A stretch of 64,000 nt of DNA from Burkholderia sp. USMB20 (lineage in GTDB: Bacteria; Pseudomonadota; Gammaproteobacteria; Burkholderiales; Burkholderiaceae): the NCBI RefSeq assembly GCF_000949135.2, contig NZ_JTAN02000012.1, forward strand, positions 124,001 to 188,000, given 5' to 3'. The number at the start of each line of letters is the position of its first letter. Positions within the stretch are counted from its first letter, which is position 1. A model generated the notes under the pieces. It saw only the letters and a list, made by a program, of their open reading frames with translations, was not told the DNA's origin and ran no database searches. The position numbers were made by a program, and so were the translations under genes. Positions 36,183 through 45,027 of this stretch are shown here, in pieces.

Positions 36183-37724
36183 TTACTGCGGTGCCGACGC
36201 GGGCTTCGGTGCGGCGGCCTTCGCGCCCGACGCCTTCGCGGGGGACGCGGCCTTGGTCGCAGGGCTCTTCGTCGTGCTCTCGGCGAGCAGCGACTTCGAT
36301 TCCTGCACCGCCTTGCCCTCGAGCTTGTTGAGCGCCTGCTGCATCATGAAGTCGTCGGCGCTGCCGAACTCGATCGGCTTGCGATCGCGGTCCTTCTGGC
36401 GTTGCTCCGGCGTCTTCTTGTCGTTCTGCTCCTCGAGGACGCGCAGCTGATCCATCCGGCGCTGCTCGCGCTCTTCCTGTTCCTTCTTCTCGTTCGGATC
36501 CTGCGTGTTCGCGAGGTGATTCGTGTAGTCGACCTCGCGCGTCACGAGCACGTCGTCCGGATCGCCGTCCGCATACTGATCGACCGGCACGTCGGGCGTG
36601 ATGCCCTTGTTCTGGATCGAACGGCCGCTCGGCGTGTAGTAGTAGGCGGTCGTCAGGCGCAGCGCGGTGTCGGCCGTCATCGGACGGACCGTCTGCACCG
36701 AGCCCTTGCCGAACGTCGTCTTGCCCATGATCTGCGCGCGCTTCGAATCCTGCAGCGCGCCGGCGACGATCTCCGACGCGGACGCCGAGTAAGCGTTCGT
36801 CAGCACGACCATCGGCACGGTCTTGAAGATCGGCGGCAGGCTCTTCAGCGGATCGCCGTCGAAGGACGGCAGGCGGTAATTGTCGTAGGTATCGCGGTAG
36901 ACCTGCTTCGAATCCGGGATCTGGCCGTTGGTCGACACGACGACGGAGTCGGGCGGCAGGAACGCGCCGGCGACGCCGACCGCGCTCTGCAGCAGGCCGC
37001 CGCCGTTGTTGCGCAGGTCGACGATCAGGCCCTTCAGGTTCGGCTGCTGGCGCGCGATGTCCTGCAGCTTCGCGGCGAGATCGGGCGTCGTGCGCTCCTG
37101 GAAGCTCGTGATCCGGATATACGCGTAGCCCGGGTCGAGCAGCTTCATCTTCACGCTCTGGACCCTGATGATCGCGCGCGTGACCGTGATCGGGAACGTG
37201 CGGTCGTCGCTCTTGCGGAAGATCGTCAGCGTGACCTTGGTGCCCGGCTCGCCGCGCATCTGCTTGACGGCCTTGTCGAGCGTCATGCCGCGCACCGGCT
37301 TGTCGTTGATGCGCGTGATCAGGTCGCCCGGACGGATGCCGGCGCGGAACGCGGGCGTATCTTCGATCGGCGAGATCACCTTGACGAGGCCGTCTTCCTG
37401 CGAGATCTCGATGCCGAGACCCGCGAAGCGGCCCTTGGTCTGCTCCTGCAGCTCGTCGTAGTCGGTCTTGTCGAGGAACGACGAGTGCGGGTCGAGGCTC
37501 GACACCATGCCCTTGATCGCCGCCGTCAGCAGCTTCTTGTCGTCGACCGGCTCGACGTACTCGCGCTTGATCTGGCCGAACACTTCCGCGAACAGGCGGA
37601 GCTGGTCGAGGGGAAGCGGTGCCGTGGCGGTCTGCTCGGCCGATGCCGAAACCTGCAGCGTGGCGAATACGCCCGTGGCGAGGCCCGCGGCAATCAGGCC
37701 GATGTTCTTCAATTTCATTCGCAT
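36183..37724 (-). CDS. ctpA: Carboxy-terminal processing protease (S41 family)
   Basis: Periplasmic serine protease of 513 residues. The signal peptide is MRMKLKNIGLIAAGLATGVF to about residue 30. A PDZ domain follows (GLGIEISQEDGLVKVISPIE, GDLITRINDKPV). The catalytic domain has RNNGGGLLQSAV, the Ser of NAYSASASEIVAGAL and the Lys of GKTTFGKGSVQT, the Ser/Lys dyad of this family. The Ala/Lys/Pro-rich tail (about 475-513) is low complexity. It trims envelope proteins. A second possible start lies at 37718. Confidence 0.93.
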   Translation of the reverse strand: MRMKLKNIGLIAAGLATGVFATLQVSASAEQTATAPLPLDQLRLFAEVFGQIKREYVEPVDDKKLLTAAIKGMVSSLDPHSSFLDKTDYDELQEQTKGRFAGLGIEISQEDGLVKVISPIEDTPAFRAGIRPGDLITRINDKPVRGMTLDKAVKQMRGEPGTKVTLTIFRKSDDRTFPITVTRAIIRVQSVKMKLLDPGYAYIRITSFQERTTPDLAAKLQDIARQQPNLKGLIVDLRNNGGGLLQSAVGVAGAFLPPDSVVVSTNGQIPDSKQVYRDTYDNYRLPSFDGDPLKSLPPIFKTVPMVVLTNAYSASASEIVAGALQDSKRAQIMGKTTFGKGSVQTVRPMTADTALRLTTAYYYTPSGRSIQNKGITPDVPVDQYADGDPDDVLVTREVDYTNHLANTQDPNEKKEQEEREQRRMDQLRVLEEQNDKKTPEQRQKDRDRKPIEFGSADDFMMQQALNKLEGKAVQESKSLLAESTTKSPATKAASPAKASGAKAAAPKPASAPQ

Positions 37725-37970
37725 AGAGAGTCTGGTGCGGTCGGGAAGCGCGTGGCGGTAGCGGGGATGTAGCGGACAAGTATAACTGTTCGCCCGATTG
37801 CTCAGTGGACCGGTGCGAAATGGTCCGGGAGCCCGGTCCCGGCGGGGGCGCCGGATGCGCAGCGGATTCGAAAGCGGGTTCGACAGCACCGGGGCCGCGA
37901 AGGTTCGCGCCCGCGCGCCGGAGCAGCCGGGCAGGCCGCGCGCGAGGCGGCCCGCCCGGCACGACGGGTA

Positions 37971-38717
37971 TCAGCCCGCCTTGCCCTGCTTCGCGACGGC
38001 GGCCTGCGCCTTCGCGATCGCGTCCTGGTCGCCCAGGTAGTAGTGCGTGATCGGCTTCAGGTTCTCGTCGAGCTCATACACGAGCGGCACGCCGTTCGGG
38101 ATGTTCAGGCCGACGATGTCGCTGTCCGAGATGCCGTCGAGGTACTTGATCAGCGCGCGCAGCGAGTTGCCGTGCGCGGCGATCAGCACCTGCTTGCCCG
38201 CACGGACGGCCGGCGCGATCGACTCGTTCCACAGCGGCAGCACGCGCGCGACCGTGTCCTTCAGGCATTCGGTGAGCGGCAGCTGCTCGCGCGGCACCTT
38301 CGCGTAGCGCGGATCGTCGAACGGCGCGCGCTCGTCGGTCGGCTCGAGCGCCGGCGGCGGCGTGTCGTAGCTGCGGCGCCACACGAGCACCTGCTCGTCG
38401 CCGAACTTGGCGGCCGTTTCCGCCTTGTTCAGGCCCGACAGCGCGCCGTAGTGGCGCTCGTTCAGGCGCCACGAGTGGACGACCGGCAGGTACATCAGGT
38501 CCATCTTGTCCTGCACGTGCCACAGCGTGCGGATCGCGCGCTTGAGCACCGACGTGTAGGCGATGTCGAACGTGTAGCCGGCCTCCTTGAGCAATTCGCC
38601 GGCCTGGTAGGCCTCGTTGCGACCCTGTTCGGTCAGGTCGACGTCGACCCAGCCGGTGAAGCGGTTTTCCTTGTTCCACGTCGATTCGCCGTGGCGGATG
38701 AGAACGAGTTTGTACAT
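37971..38717 (-). CDS. gpmA: 2,3-bisphosphoglycerate-dependent phosphoglycerate mutase
   Basis: Glycolytic enzyme interconverting 3- and 2-phosphoglycerate, 248 residues. RHGESTWN holds the phospho-His at residue 9, and [14 protein letters not shown] gives the second catalytic His. [16 protein letters not shown] and the C-terminal flexible tail are typical of dPGM. A GC-rich inverted repeat at about 37927-37962 follows the gene and may terminate it. Confidence 0.96.
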   Translation of the reverse strand: MYKLVLIRHGESTWNKENRFTGWVDVDLTEQGRNEAYQAGELLKEAGYTFDIAYTSVLKRAIRTLWHVQDKMDLMYLPVVHSWRLNERHYGALSGLNKAETAAKFGDEQVLVWRRSYDTPPPALEPTDERAPFDDPRYAKVPREQLPLTECLKDTVARVLPLWNESIAPAVRAGKQVLIAAHGNSLRALIKYLDGISDSDIVGLNIPNGVPLVYELDENLKPITHYYLGDQDAIAKAQAAVAKQGKAG

Positions 38718-38853
38718 GGATCTTGCGGTCGGTAGTGATAGGGAAGCGGGGCGCGTCGCGCGGTACCCGGCCCGGGTCCGCCATCGCGCAAGGCGGTTAT
38801 TTTATAATGGCGCGATTGTCCTCATCCGATTTCTCTTTTTCCGGCGGCATTCC

Positions 38854-39276
38854 GTGACGTTCTTTACCAATTACACGAACCTGGCCCTTATCGCGATCCT
38901 TCTGGTTTCCGGCGGCCTGCTCGCATGGCCGGCCCTGCGCCGCGGCCGCGGCGGCCTGTCGGCCGCGGAGGCGACGCAGCTCATCAATCGCCGCAACGCG
39001 GTTGTGATCGACCTGCGTACCGCGTCCGACTTCGCCGCCGGCCACCTGCCGTCGGCGCGCCAGCTCGCCGCCGGCGAGATCGGCGCGAAAATTGCGCAGG
39101 TTGCGAAAAACAAGAGCACCCCCGTGCTGCTCGTCTGCCAGAACGGCCAGCAGTCGCAGAAGGCGGCGCGCGAGGTCGAGGCGGCAGGCTATGCCGAGGT
39201 ACATGTGCTCGAGGGCGGCGTCGCCGCCTGGCAGCAGGCCGGGATGCCGGTCGTCAAACAAGGAGTGGCGAAGTGA
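38854..39276 (+). CDS. Membrane-anchored rhodanese-like protein
   Basis: 140 residues starting with GTG (TFFTNYTNLALIAILLVSGG). One N-terminal membrane helix is followed by a rhodanese domain with VIDLRTASDFAAGHLPSA and the active-site loop LLVCQNGQQS containing the catalytic Cys. It overlaps grxC by 4 bases (GTGA), so the two are coupled and may share a sulfur or thiol function. Confidence 0.92.
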   Translation: MTFFTNYTNLALIAILLVSGGLLAWPALRRGRGGLSAAEATQLINRRNAVVIDLRTASDFAAGHLPSARQLAAGEIGAKIAQVAKNKSTPVLLVCQNGQQSQKAAREVEAAGYAEVHVLEGGVAAWQQAGMPVVKQGVAK

Positions 39277-39533
39277 GCAAGGTTTTGATGTACAGCACGC
39301 AGGTGTGTCCGTATTGCATTCAGGCCGAGCGCCTGCTGAAGCTGCGCGGCGTGGAGCAGATCGAAAAGGTGCTGATCGACCGCGATCCGGCCCGCCGTGA
39401 GGAAATGATGACGCGCACCGGCCGTCGCACGGTCCCGCAAATCTACATAGGCGACACGCACGTCGGCGGCTACGACGATCTGTCGAAGCTCGACCGCGAA
39501 GGCGGGCTCGTGCCGCTTCTGCAAGCGGCCTGA
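39273..39533 (+). CDS. grxC: Glutaredoxin 3
   Basis: 86 residues with the dithiol active site CPYC (Cys12, Cys15), the TVPQIYIGDTHVGGYDDL glutathione-binding segment and the GrxC length. GTG start at 39273 overlaps the rhodanese stop. It uses glutathione made by the upstream gshA-gshB pathway. Confidence 0.95.
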   Translation: MSKVLMYSTQVCPYCIQAERLLKLRGVEQIEKVLIDRDPARREEMMTRTGRRTVPQIYIGDTHVGGYDDLSKLDREGGLVPLLQAA

Positions 39534-39640
39534 TTAGGGCAGAATGGCCGCCGGCCGCGCCGCGGCATGAGCGCGCAGGATTCAACCGAGGCGGCCGGCG
39601 TGAAGCCGGGCCGCCGCGTCACCACTTTTAGGGAAACACC

Positions 39641-40123
39641 ATGTCCGACGTCGAAAACCAACCGTTCTTCAACATCCAGCGCGTCTACCTGAAGGATATG
39701 TCGCTCGAGCAGCCGAATTCGCCGGCGATCTTCCTCGAGCAGGACATGCCGTCGGTTGAAGTCGAAGTCGACGTCAAGGCCGAACGTCTCGCGGAAAGCG
39801 TCTTCGAAGTCGTCGTGTCGGGCACCGTCACCGCGAAGGTGAAGGACAAGGTCGCGTTCCTGATCGAAGCGAAGCAGGCCGGCATTTTCGACATTCGCAA
39901 CATTCCCGACGAACAGCTCGACCCGCTCGTCGGCATCGCCTGCCCGACGATCCTGTTCCCGTACCTGCGCTCGAACATCGCCGACGCGATCACGCGTGCG
40001 GGCTTCCCGCCGATCCACCTGGCGGAAATCAACTTCCAGGCGCTGTACGAGCAGCGTCTCGCGCAGCTTCAGCAGCAGCAGGCCGGTGCGGCAGGCGCGC
40101 CGAACGGCACGACGCTGAACTGA
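39641..40123 (+). CDS. secB: Protein-export chaperone SecB
   Basis: 160 residues, matching SecB throughout: [43 protein letters not shown] and [13 protein letters not shown]. It holds preproteins unfolded for SecA. The rhodanese-grxC-secB-gpsA order is the usual one in proteobacteria. ATG at 39641, with AGGGAAACACC ahead. Confidence 0.97.
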   Translation: MSDVENQPFFNIQRVYLKDMSLEQPNSPAIFLEQDMPSVEVEVDVKAERLAESVFEVVVSGTVTAKVKDKVAFLIEAKQAGIFDIRNIPDEQLDPLVGIACPTILFPYLRSNIADAITRAGFPPIHLAEINFQALYEQRLAQLQQQQAGAAGAPNGTTLN

Positions 40124-40149
40124 CGTTTCACTCCGGACCGGTGCTGGGT

Positions 40150-41148
40150 ATGAAAGTAGCCGTTCTCGGCGCCGGTGCCTGGGGCACCGCGCTCGCGGGC
40201 CATCTGGCCGCGCGGCACGATACGCTTCTCTGGGCGCGCGACGCCGCGCTGATCGCCGGGCTGCAGGCCCGGCACGAAAATTCCCGCTATCTGGACGGCA
40301 TCGCGCTGCCCGATGCGCTGCGCTACGACGCCGATCTCGGCGCGGCGCTCGCGCACGGCGCCGCGGACGACGCGCTGTGCGTGATCGCAGCACCCGTGGC
40401 CGGGCTGCGCACGCTGTTCGGCGCGATGCGCGACGCGGGCTGCGTGCCCGCGCATGTCGTGTGGGTCTGCAAGGGCTTCGAGGCCGACACGCATCTGCTG
40501 CCGCACCAGGTGATCGCGGCCGAGCTGCCGGGGCAGCACAGCAACGGCGTGCTGTCGGGGCCGAGCTTCGCCCGCGAGGTCGGGCTCGCGCTGCCCGTTG
40601 CGCTGACGGTCGCGAGCACGTCCGCCGAATGCCGCGAGCGCACGCTCGCCGCGTTCCATCACGGCGCGATGCGGATCTATACGGGTGACGACGTGGTCGG
40701 CGTCGAGGTCGGCGGCGCGGTGAAGAACGTGCTGGCGATCGCGACCGGCATCGCCGACGGCCTCGGGCTCGGGCTGAACGCGCGCGCCGCGCTGGTCACG
40801 CGCGGTCTCGCCGAAATGTCGCGCCTCGGCGTCGCGCTCGGCGGCCGCGCGGAGACCTTCACGGGCCTCACGGGCCTCGGCGACCTGATCCTCACCGCGA
40901 CGGGCGACCTGTCGCGCAATCGCACGGTCGGCCTGCAACTGGCGGCCGGCCGCTCGCTGAACGACATCCTCGGCGCGCTCGGCCACGTGGCCGAAGGCGT
41001 GCGCTGCGCACAGGCCGTGCTCGCGCTCGCGCGCGCACAGGCGATCGAAATGCCGATCACCGAAGCCGTGTGCGGTGTGCTGTTCGACGGCGTCGCACCG
41101 CGCGATGCGGTCAGCGGCCTGCTGCGGCGCGACGCGCGCGCCGAATAA
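40150..41148 (+). CDS. gpsA: NAD(P)-dependent glycerol-3-phosphate dehydrogenase
   Basis: 332 residues, making glycerol-3-phosphate for phospholipids. It shows the Rossmann loop [30 protein letters not shown], the catalytic-Lys region [20 protein letters not shown] and [17 protein letters not shown] at 40150 (MKVAVLGAG) is preferred to the in-frame GTG at 40141. Confidence 0.96.
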   Translation: MKVAVLGAGAWGTALAGHLAARHDTLLWARDAALIAGLQARHENSRYLDGIALPDALRYDADLGAALAHGAADDALCVIAAPVAGLRTLFGAMRDAGCVPAHVVWVCKGFEADTHLLPHQVIAAELPGQHSNGVLSGPSFAREVGLALPVALTVASTSAECRERTLAAFHHGAMRIYTGDDVVGVEVGGAVKNVLAIATGIADGLGLGLNARAALVTRGLAEMSRLGVALGGRAETFTGLTGLGDLILTATGDLSRNRTVGLQLAAGRSLNDILGALGHVAEGVRCAQAVLALARAQAIEMPITEAVCGVLFDGVAPRDAVSGLLRRDARAE

Positions 41149-41254
41149 CGCCGACGAATCACACCGATTTTTTGCGGCCTGGCGCGCTCGCGCAAAGCGG
41201 GCGGCGCCAAAGCGCACTACGCTTGAACCGTCTCCGGCGTTTCGGGAGGGTGTC

Positions 41255-41779
41255 ATGCTGCAGATCGGTTCCACCACGCTCGACGCGCAACGCGTCGACA
41301 TCACGACGCTCGACGTCGACGTGATCGTCAACGCTGCGAACGGTTCGCTGCTCGGCGGCGGCGGGGGCGACGGCGCGATCCATCGCGCGGCCGGCCCGGG
41401 CCTGCTGGCCGAGTGCCGCACGCTCGGCGGCTGCGAGACCGGCGACGCGAAGCTCACGCGCGGCCACGGGCTGCCGGCCCGGTACGTGATTCATGCGGTC
41501 GGCCCGGTGTGGCACGGCGGCGGGCGCGGCGAGCCCGAGTTGCTCGCGGCATGCTACCGGCGTGCGATCGAGCTGGCCGAGGAGGTTGCGGCAACCTCGA
41601 TCGCATTCCCGGCCATCAGCTGCGGCGTGTACCGCTATCCGGCCGAGGAGGCCGTCGACATCGCGGTCGGCACGGTCGCCGAAATGCTGCCGCAGGCGCC
41701 GAACCTCGCACGCGTGGTGTTCGCGTGCTTTTCATCCGACATCTACGACCTGTATCGCGCGCGGCTCGCGCGTATCTAG
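41255..41779 (+). CDS. Macrodomain protein (ADP-ribose/O-acetyl-ADP-ribose hydrolase type)
   Basis: 174 residues of a single macrodomain: VDVIVNAANGSLLGGGGGDG, AIHRAAGPGLLAECR, IHAVGPVWHGG and AFPAISCGVYRYPAEEA. These are the ADP-ribose loops of the MacroD/YmdB group, including the conserved NAAN and GGGG. Probable deacetylation of O-acetyl-ADP-ribose or removal of ADP-ribose. GGGAGGG precedes the ATG. Confidence 0.93.
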   Translation: MLQIGSTTLDAQRVDITTLDVDVIVNAANGSLLGGGGGDGAIHRAAGPGLLAECRTLGGCETGDAKLTRGHGLPARYVIHAVGPVWHGGGRGEPELLAACYRRAIELAEEVAATSIAFPAISCGVYRYPAEEAVDIAVGTVAEMLPQAPNLARVVFACFSSDIYDLYRARLARI

Positions 41780-41823
41780 CGCGTGAGCGGATCCGGCCGC
41801 GCAGCGTGGCCCGGGCGGGCGCG

Positions 41824-42292
41824 TCAGGCGCCGCCTTCGAAGCCGGCCTGGCGCCACGCCTCGAACACGACCACCGCCACCGTGTTCGACAGGTTCAGGC
41901 TGCGGTTGCCCGGCCGCATCGGCAGGCGCACGCGTTGTTCGTTCGCGAAGCGTTCGAGCACCTCGGCCGGCAGGCCGCGTGTTTCCGAGCCGAACACGAA
42001 CCAGTCGCCCGGCACGAAGGCATGGTCGTGGAAGCGGCCCGAGCCACGGGTCGTGAACGCGAACATCCGCGCGGGATCGGGTGCTTCGGTCGCGACGAAC
42101 GCGTCCCAGTCGCGGTGCACGCGCATTTCCGCGTACTCGTGATAGTCGAGGCCCGCGCGGCGCATCTTCGCGTCGTCGAGCGGAAAGCCGAGCGGCTCGA
42201 TCAAATGCAGGCGCGCGCCGGTATTGGCGCACAGGCGGATCACGTTGCCGGTGTTCGGCGGAATTTCGGGGCGACGAGACGACGTTGAACAT
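41824..42292 (-). CDS. trmL: tRNA (cytidine/uridine-34-2'-O)-methyltransferase TrmL, start frameshifted as read
   Basis: SPOUT-family methyltransferase modifying the wobble base of tRNA-Leu. The continuous part reads VIRLCANTGARLHLIEPLG through WFVFGSETRGLPAEVLE and LPMRPGNRSLNLSNTVAVVV, with the knotted SAM-binding C-terminus. The expected N-terminus (MFNVV...PPNTGN) starts at 42292 but is out of frame with the rest. One or two bases seem missing between 42255 and 42282. The shift removes only about 18 residues of an otherwise intact gene. Confidence 0.86.
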
Positions 42293-42396
42293 GTTGGGGT
42301 CTGGCTGGGCCGGCCGGGACGAAGCGACGTGCACTCGTCCCGGCCGCCGGTTCGTGACGGCCGGCGCCGCGCGCGGGCGGCGGCTTCTCTATCTAA

Positions 42397-43205
42397 TTAA
42401 TCCCTGGCGGTGCGCAGCGCAACCAGATTCGTCACGCGTGCGGCGCCGCCGCCTTCAATGCCTGCGCGGCCGCCGCGAGCGTCGCGCCGGACGTCATCAC
42501 GTCGTCGACGAGTGCACGTGGCGGCCGGTGAGGTCGCCCGCCACCGCGAACGCCGCGCGCACGTTGTCGCGCCGCGCGCGCCGGTCGAGCCGCGACTGCG
42601 GCGCGGTTTCGGCCACGCGTGCCAGCAGCGCCGCGTCGGCCGCGCACGCCGAGCGGCGCGCGAGCGGCCGCGCGATCGCCACGCCTGGTTGTAGCCGCGC
42701 GCGACGAGCCGCCCGTGCGACAACGGCACCGGCGCGATCACGTCGAAGCGCCGGTGGCGCGCAACGCGTCCGTGTCGTCGATCCGCTGTGCGAGCCGGGC
42801 CGCGAATTCCGCGCCGAGCGCGAGCCGCGCATGAAACTTCAGGCCGCGCGCGAGCCCGTCGAGCGGGGCGCGGTAATCGGCGAGCGCGAGCGTCGCATCG
42901 AACGGCGGCGGCGTCGCGCGGCATGCTTCGCACCGGTACGCGGACGCGGAACCGGCGCCGCCGTGCCGGCCGCGGGCTGCGCGCGGCCGCGGCCGCCCGA
43001 CGCCCAGCGGCACCGCGCAGACGTCGCAACGCAGCCGCGCTTCGTTCCAGTACGCGGCGTCGCAAGCGCTGCAAATCACCGGATGTGACAAATTGCCGCA
43101 CAGCGCGCACCGATTCGGCAAGGCGAGTGCGACGACGCGCACGGCCAGCGCGCGAACCTGCGACAAAACGACGCGCATCGGGCGCGGGGCGGAACTGCGA
43201 TCCAT
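42397..43205 (-). CDS. comF: ComF-like phosphoribosyltransferase, several frameshifts as read
   Basis: ComF/GntX family protein linked to natural transformation. The N-terminus from MDRSSAPRPM contains a zinc ribbon (CALCGNLSHPVICSACD, CDVC, CEAC). Then ADYRAPLDGLARGLKF is in the first frame, IAPVPLSHGRLVARGYNQAW in a second, LARVAETAPQSRLDRRAR in a third, and the PRPP loop ALVDDVMTSGATLAAAAQAL in another, ending TNLVALRTARD. At least three single-base shifts occur between about 42510 and 42760. Either this is a pseudogene or the consensus is faulty. It is notable that comM is also broken in this strain. Confidence 0.85.
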
Positions 43206-43288
43206 CGCGAACACTCCTGGCGGCCCCGTCTCGATGAAGGCTACGAGGCGAGCGAGTATACTTCGGGCTCTTCGCCAGTGTGCCCGAC

Positions 43289-44254
43289 ATGTCCCCAGCT
43301 TCGACTTCAACCGGCCGTCCGGCCAATGACGCCCGGCGTCTGCGGCGGATCTTCGATCGCCGCGCCGCCACGTTCGACGCGGTCGCGTTCCTGCCGCGCG
43401 AGATCGCGCAGCGGATGAACGAGCGCCTCGAATACATCAAGGTGAGCCCCGCGGCCGTGCTCGACGCAGGCTGCGGCCCGGGCGACGACCTGCCGGCGCT
43501 GCGCGCGCGCTTTCCCGAAGCCCCGGTGTTCGGCGTCGACCTGTCCGGCGCGATGCTCGCGCGGGCGGGCCAGCGCGAGGTCGAGCAGGCGAGCTGGCGC
43601 CGCTGGCTGCCCGCGTCGCTCGGCCGGGCGCTGGGCCAGCGCGGCCCGCGCGTCGCGCAGGCCGACTTCTCGGTGCTGCCGTTCGCGGCCGGCGCGTTCG
43701 ACCTGATCTGGTCGAATCTCGCGCTGCACTGGCATTCGCGTCCCGATACGGTGTTCCCTGAATGGCAGCGCGTGCTGCGCGTGAACGGCCTGCTGATGTT
43801 CAGCACGCTCGGCCCCGACACGCTGCGCGAGCTGCGCGCGGCCTGCGCGGACGCCGAAGCGGCGCTCGGCATCGCACCGCCGGCCGCGCGCGTCGTCGAT
43901 TTCGTCGACATGCACGACCTCGGCGACATGCTCGTCGAGAGCGGCTTCGAGATTCCGGTGATGGACCAGGAAGTGCTGACCGTCACGTACAAGACCCCCG
44001 ATTCCCTGCTGGCCGACGTGCGCCGCTGGGGCGCCTATCCGTTCGATCGCGCGGTGCCGCAGCATGCGGCGCGGCGCTTTCGCGCGGCGCTCGGCGACGC
44101 GCTGGAAGCGCGCCGGCGCGCGGACGGCACGATTGCCCTGACGTTCGAGGTGATCTACGGCCACGCATGGAAGGCCGTGCCGCGCACGACCGCCGAGGGG
44201 CACGGCATCGTGCGCATCGAAGATATCGGAAAGGGGCGTCCGAAGAATCGGTAA
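43289..44254 (+). CDS. BioC-like SAM-dependent methyltransferase
   Basis: 321 residues. The class I methyltransferase motif I is AVLDAGCGPGDDLPAL, then GVDLSGAMLARAG, and the post-motif LIWSNLALHWHSRPD is typical of BioC, which methylates malonyl-ACP at the start of biotin synthesis. An insertion between the SAM motifs and the long C-terminus make the call BioC-like and not certain. It is divergent from comF. A GTG at 43280 is an alternative start. Confidence 0.82.
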   Translation: MSPASTSTGRPANDARRLRRIFDRRAATFDAVAFLPREIAQRMNERLEYIKVSPAAVLDAGCGPGDDLPALRARFPEAPVFGVDLSGAMLARAGQREVEQASWRRWLPASLGRALGQRGPRVAQADFSVLPFAAGAFDLIWSNLALHWHSRPDTVFPEWQRVLRVNGLLMFSTLGPDTLRELRAACADAEAALGIAPPAARVVDFVDMHDLGDMLVESGFEIPVMDQEVLTVTYKTPDSLLADVRRWGAYPFDRAVPQHAARRFRAALGDALEARRRADGTIALTFEVIYGHAWKAVPRTTAEGHGIVRIEDIGKGRPKNR

Positions 44255-44371
44255 AGCGGTAAAGAGGGGTTTTGTTATGTCTGAAATTAGCGGCGCAAAG
44301 CGGGGTCGAATAGACGCCAAAAACGGCCGGGAAGCTTGTGGCGCTTGGCTCGCGGGCCGATAGCCGCTTGC

Positions 44372-44400
44372 TTGTGGATGCCATTGAACCCGCCTATAAT
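44372..44400 (+). promoter_or_regulatory. Sigma-70 promoter for the cytochrome oxidase cluster
   Basis: TTGTGG, 17 bases, TATAAT (44395-44400), about 90 bases upstream of the DUF2244 gene that begins the oxidase cluster. Confidence 0.65.
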
Positions 44401-44488
44401 GCGTCAGCTTGTCGTCCCGGGGTCCCCGCAATACGGGCCGACGAGTCCGATGCAGGCATGCATCGCATGCCATTCGCGTGAGGCGGCG

Positions 44489-44971
44489 ATGGAAGCAGCA
44501 AGGGTGTCGGCGGAGACGAACGATGAACCGGTCCTCGAAGACTGGCTCATGAAACGCAACTGTTCGGTGTCGCCGCGCCAGTTCGTGCTGTTTTACGCGT
44601 CGCTCGCGGGCTTCTCGCTGGTGATCGCGGCAGTGCTGATGTGGCGGGGGGCCTGGCTCGTCATGCCCTTCACGGGAATCGAATTGCTGGCGGTCGGCGT
44701 CGCGTTTGCGATCCATGCCCGTCATGCGGTCGATTACGAGCGCATCAGGCTGTTTCCGCACCGGCTCGTGATCGAGCGGATGGATGCGGAGCGGCTCACG
44801 CAGATCGAATTCAATCCGCGCTGGGTGCGGGTCGAGCCGGGTGCGACGCCACGCGATCCGATTCGACTGGTATCGCGCGGGCAGACCGTCGTAATCGGGC
44901 AGCATCTCGCGCAGCACAAGCGTGCGCAGTTCGCCGACGAACTGCGCGTGTCGCTCAGGCGCTGCGGCTGA
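44489..44971 (+). CDS. DUF2244 membrane protein
   Basis: 160 residues with two adjacent membrane helices (about 35-53 and 60-80) followed by a soluble beta-rich part (IEFNPRWVRVEPGA, VVIGQHLAQHKRAQFADEL). DUF2244 genes commonly stand just before coxB in beta- and alpha-proteobacteria, and a role in oxidase biogenesis is suspected. The start is uncertain: the frame continues upstream, but codons before MEAARVSAETN fall close to the predicted promoter. Confidence 0.82.
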   Translation: MEAARVSAETNDEPVLEDWLMKRNCSVSPRQFVLFYASLAGFSLVIAAVLMWRGAWLVMPFTGIELLAVGVAFAIHARHAVDYERIRLFPHRLVIERMDAERLTQIEFNPRWVRVEPGATPRDPIRLVSRGQTVVIGQHLAQHKRAQFADELRVSLRRCG

Positions 44972-45027
44972 CGAGGCGCGGGCACCGGCCGGAACAGGCC
45001 GGCGCCTTGCGACGGGGGAGGGTTTGA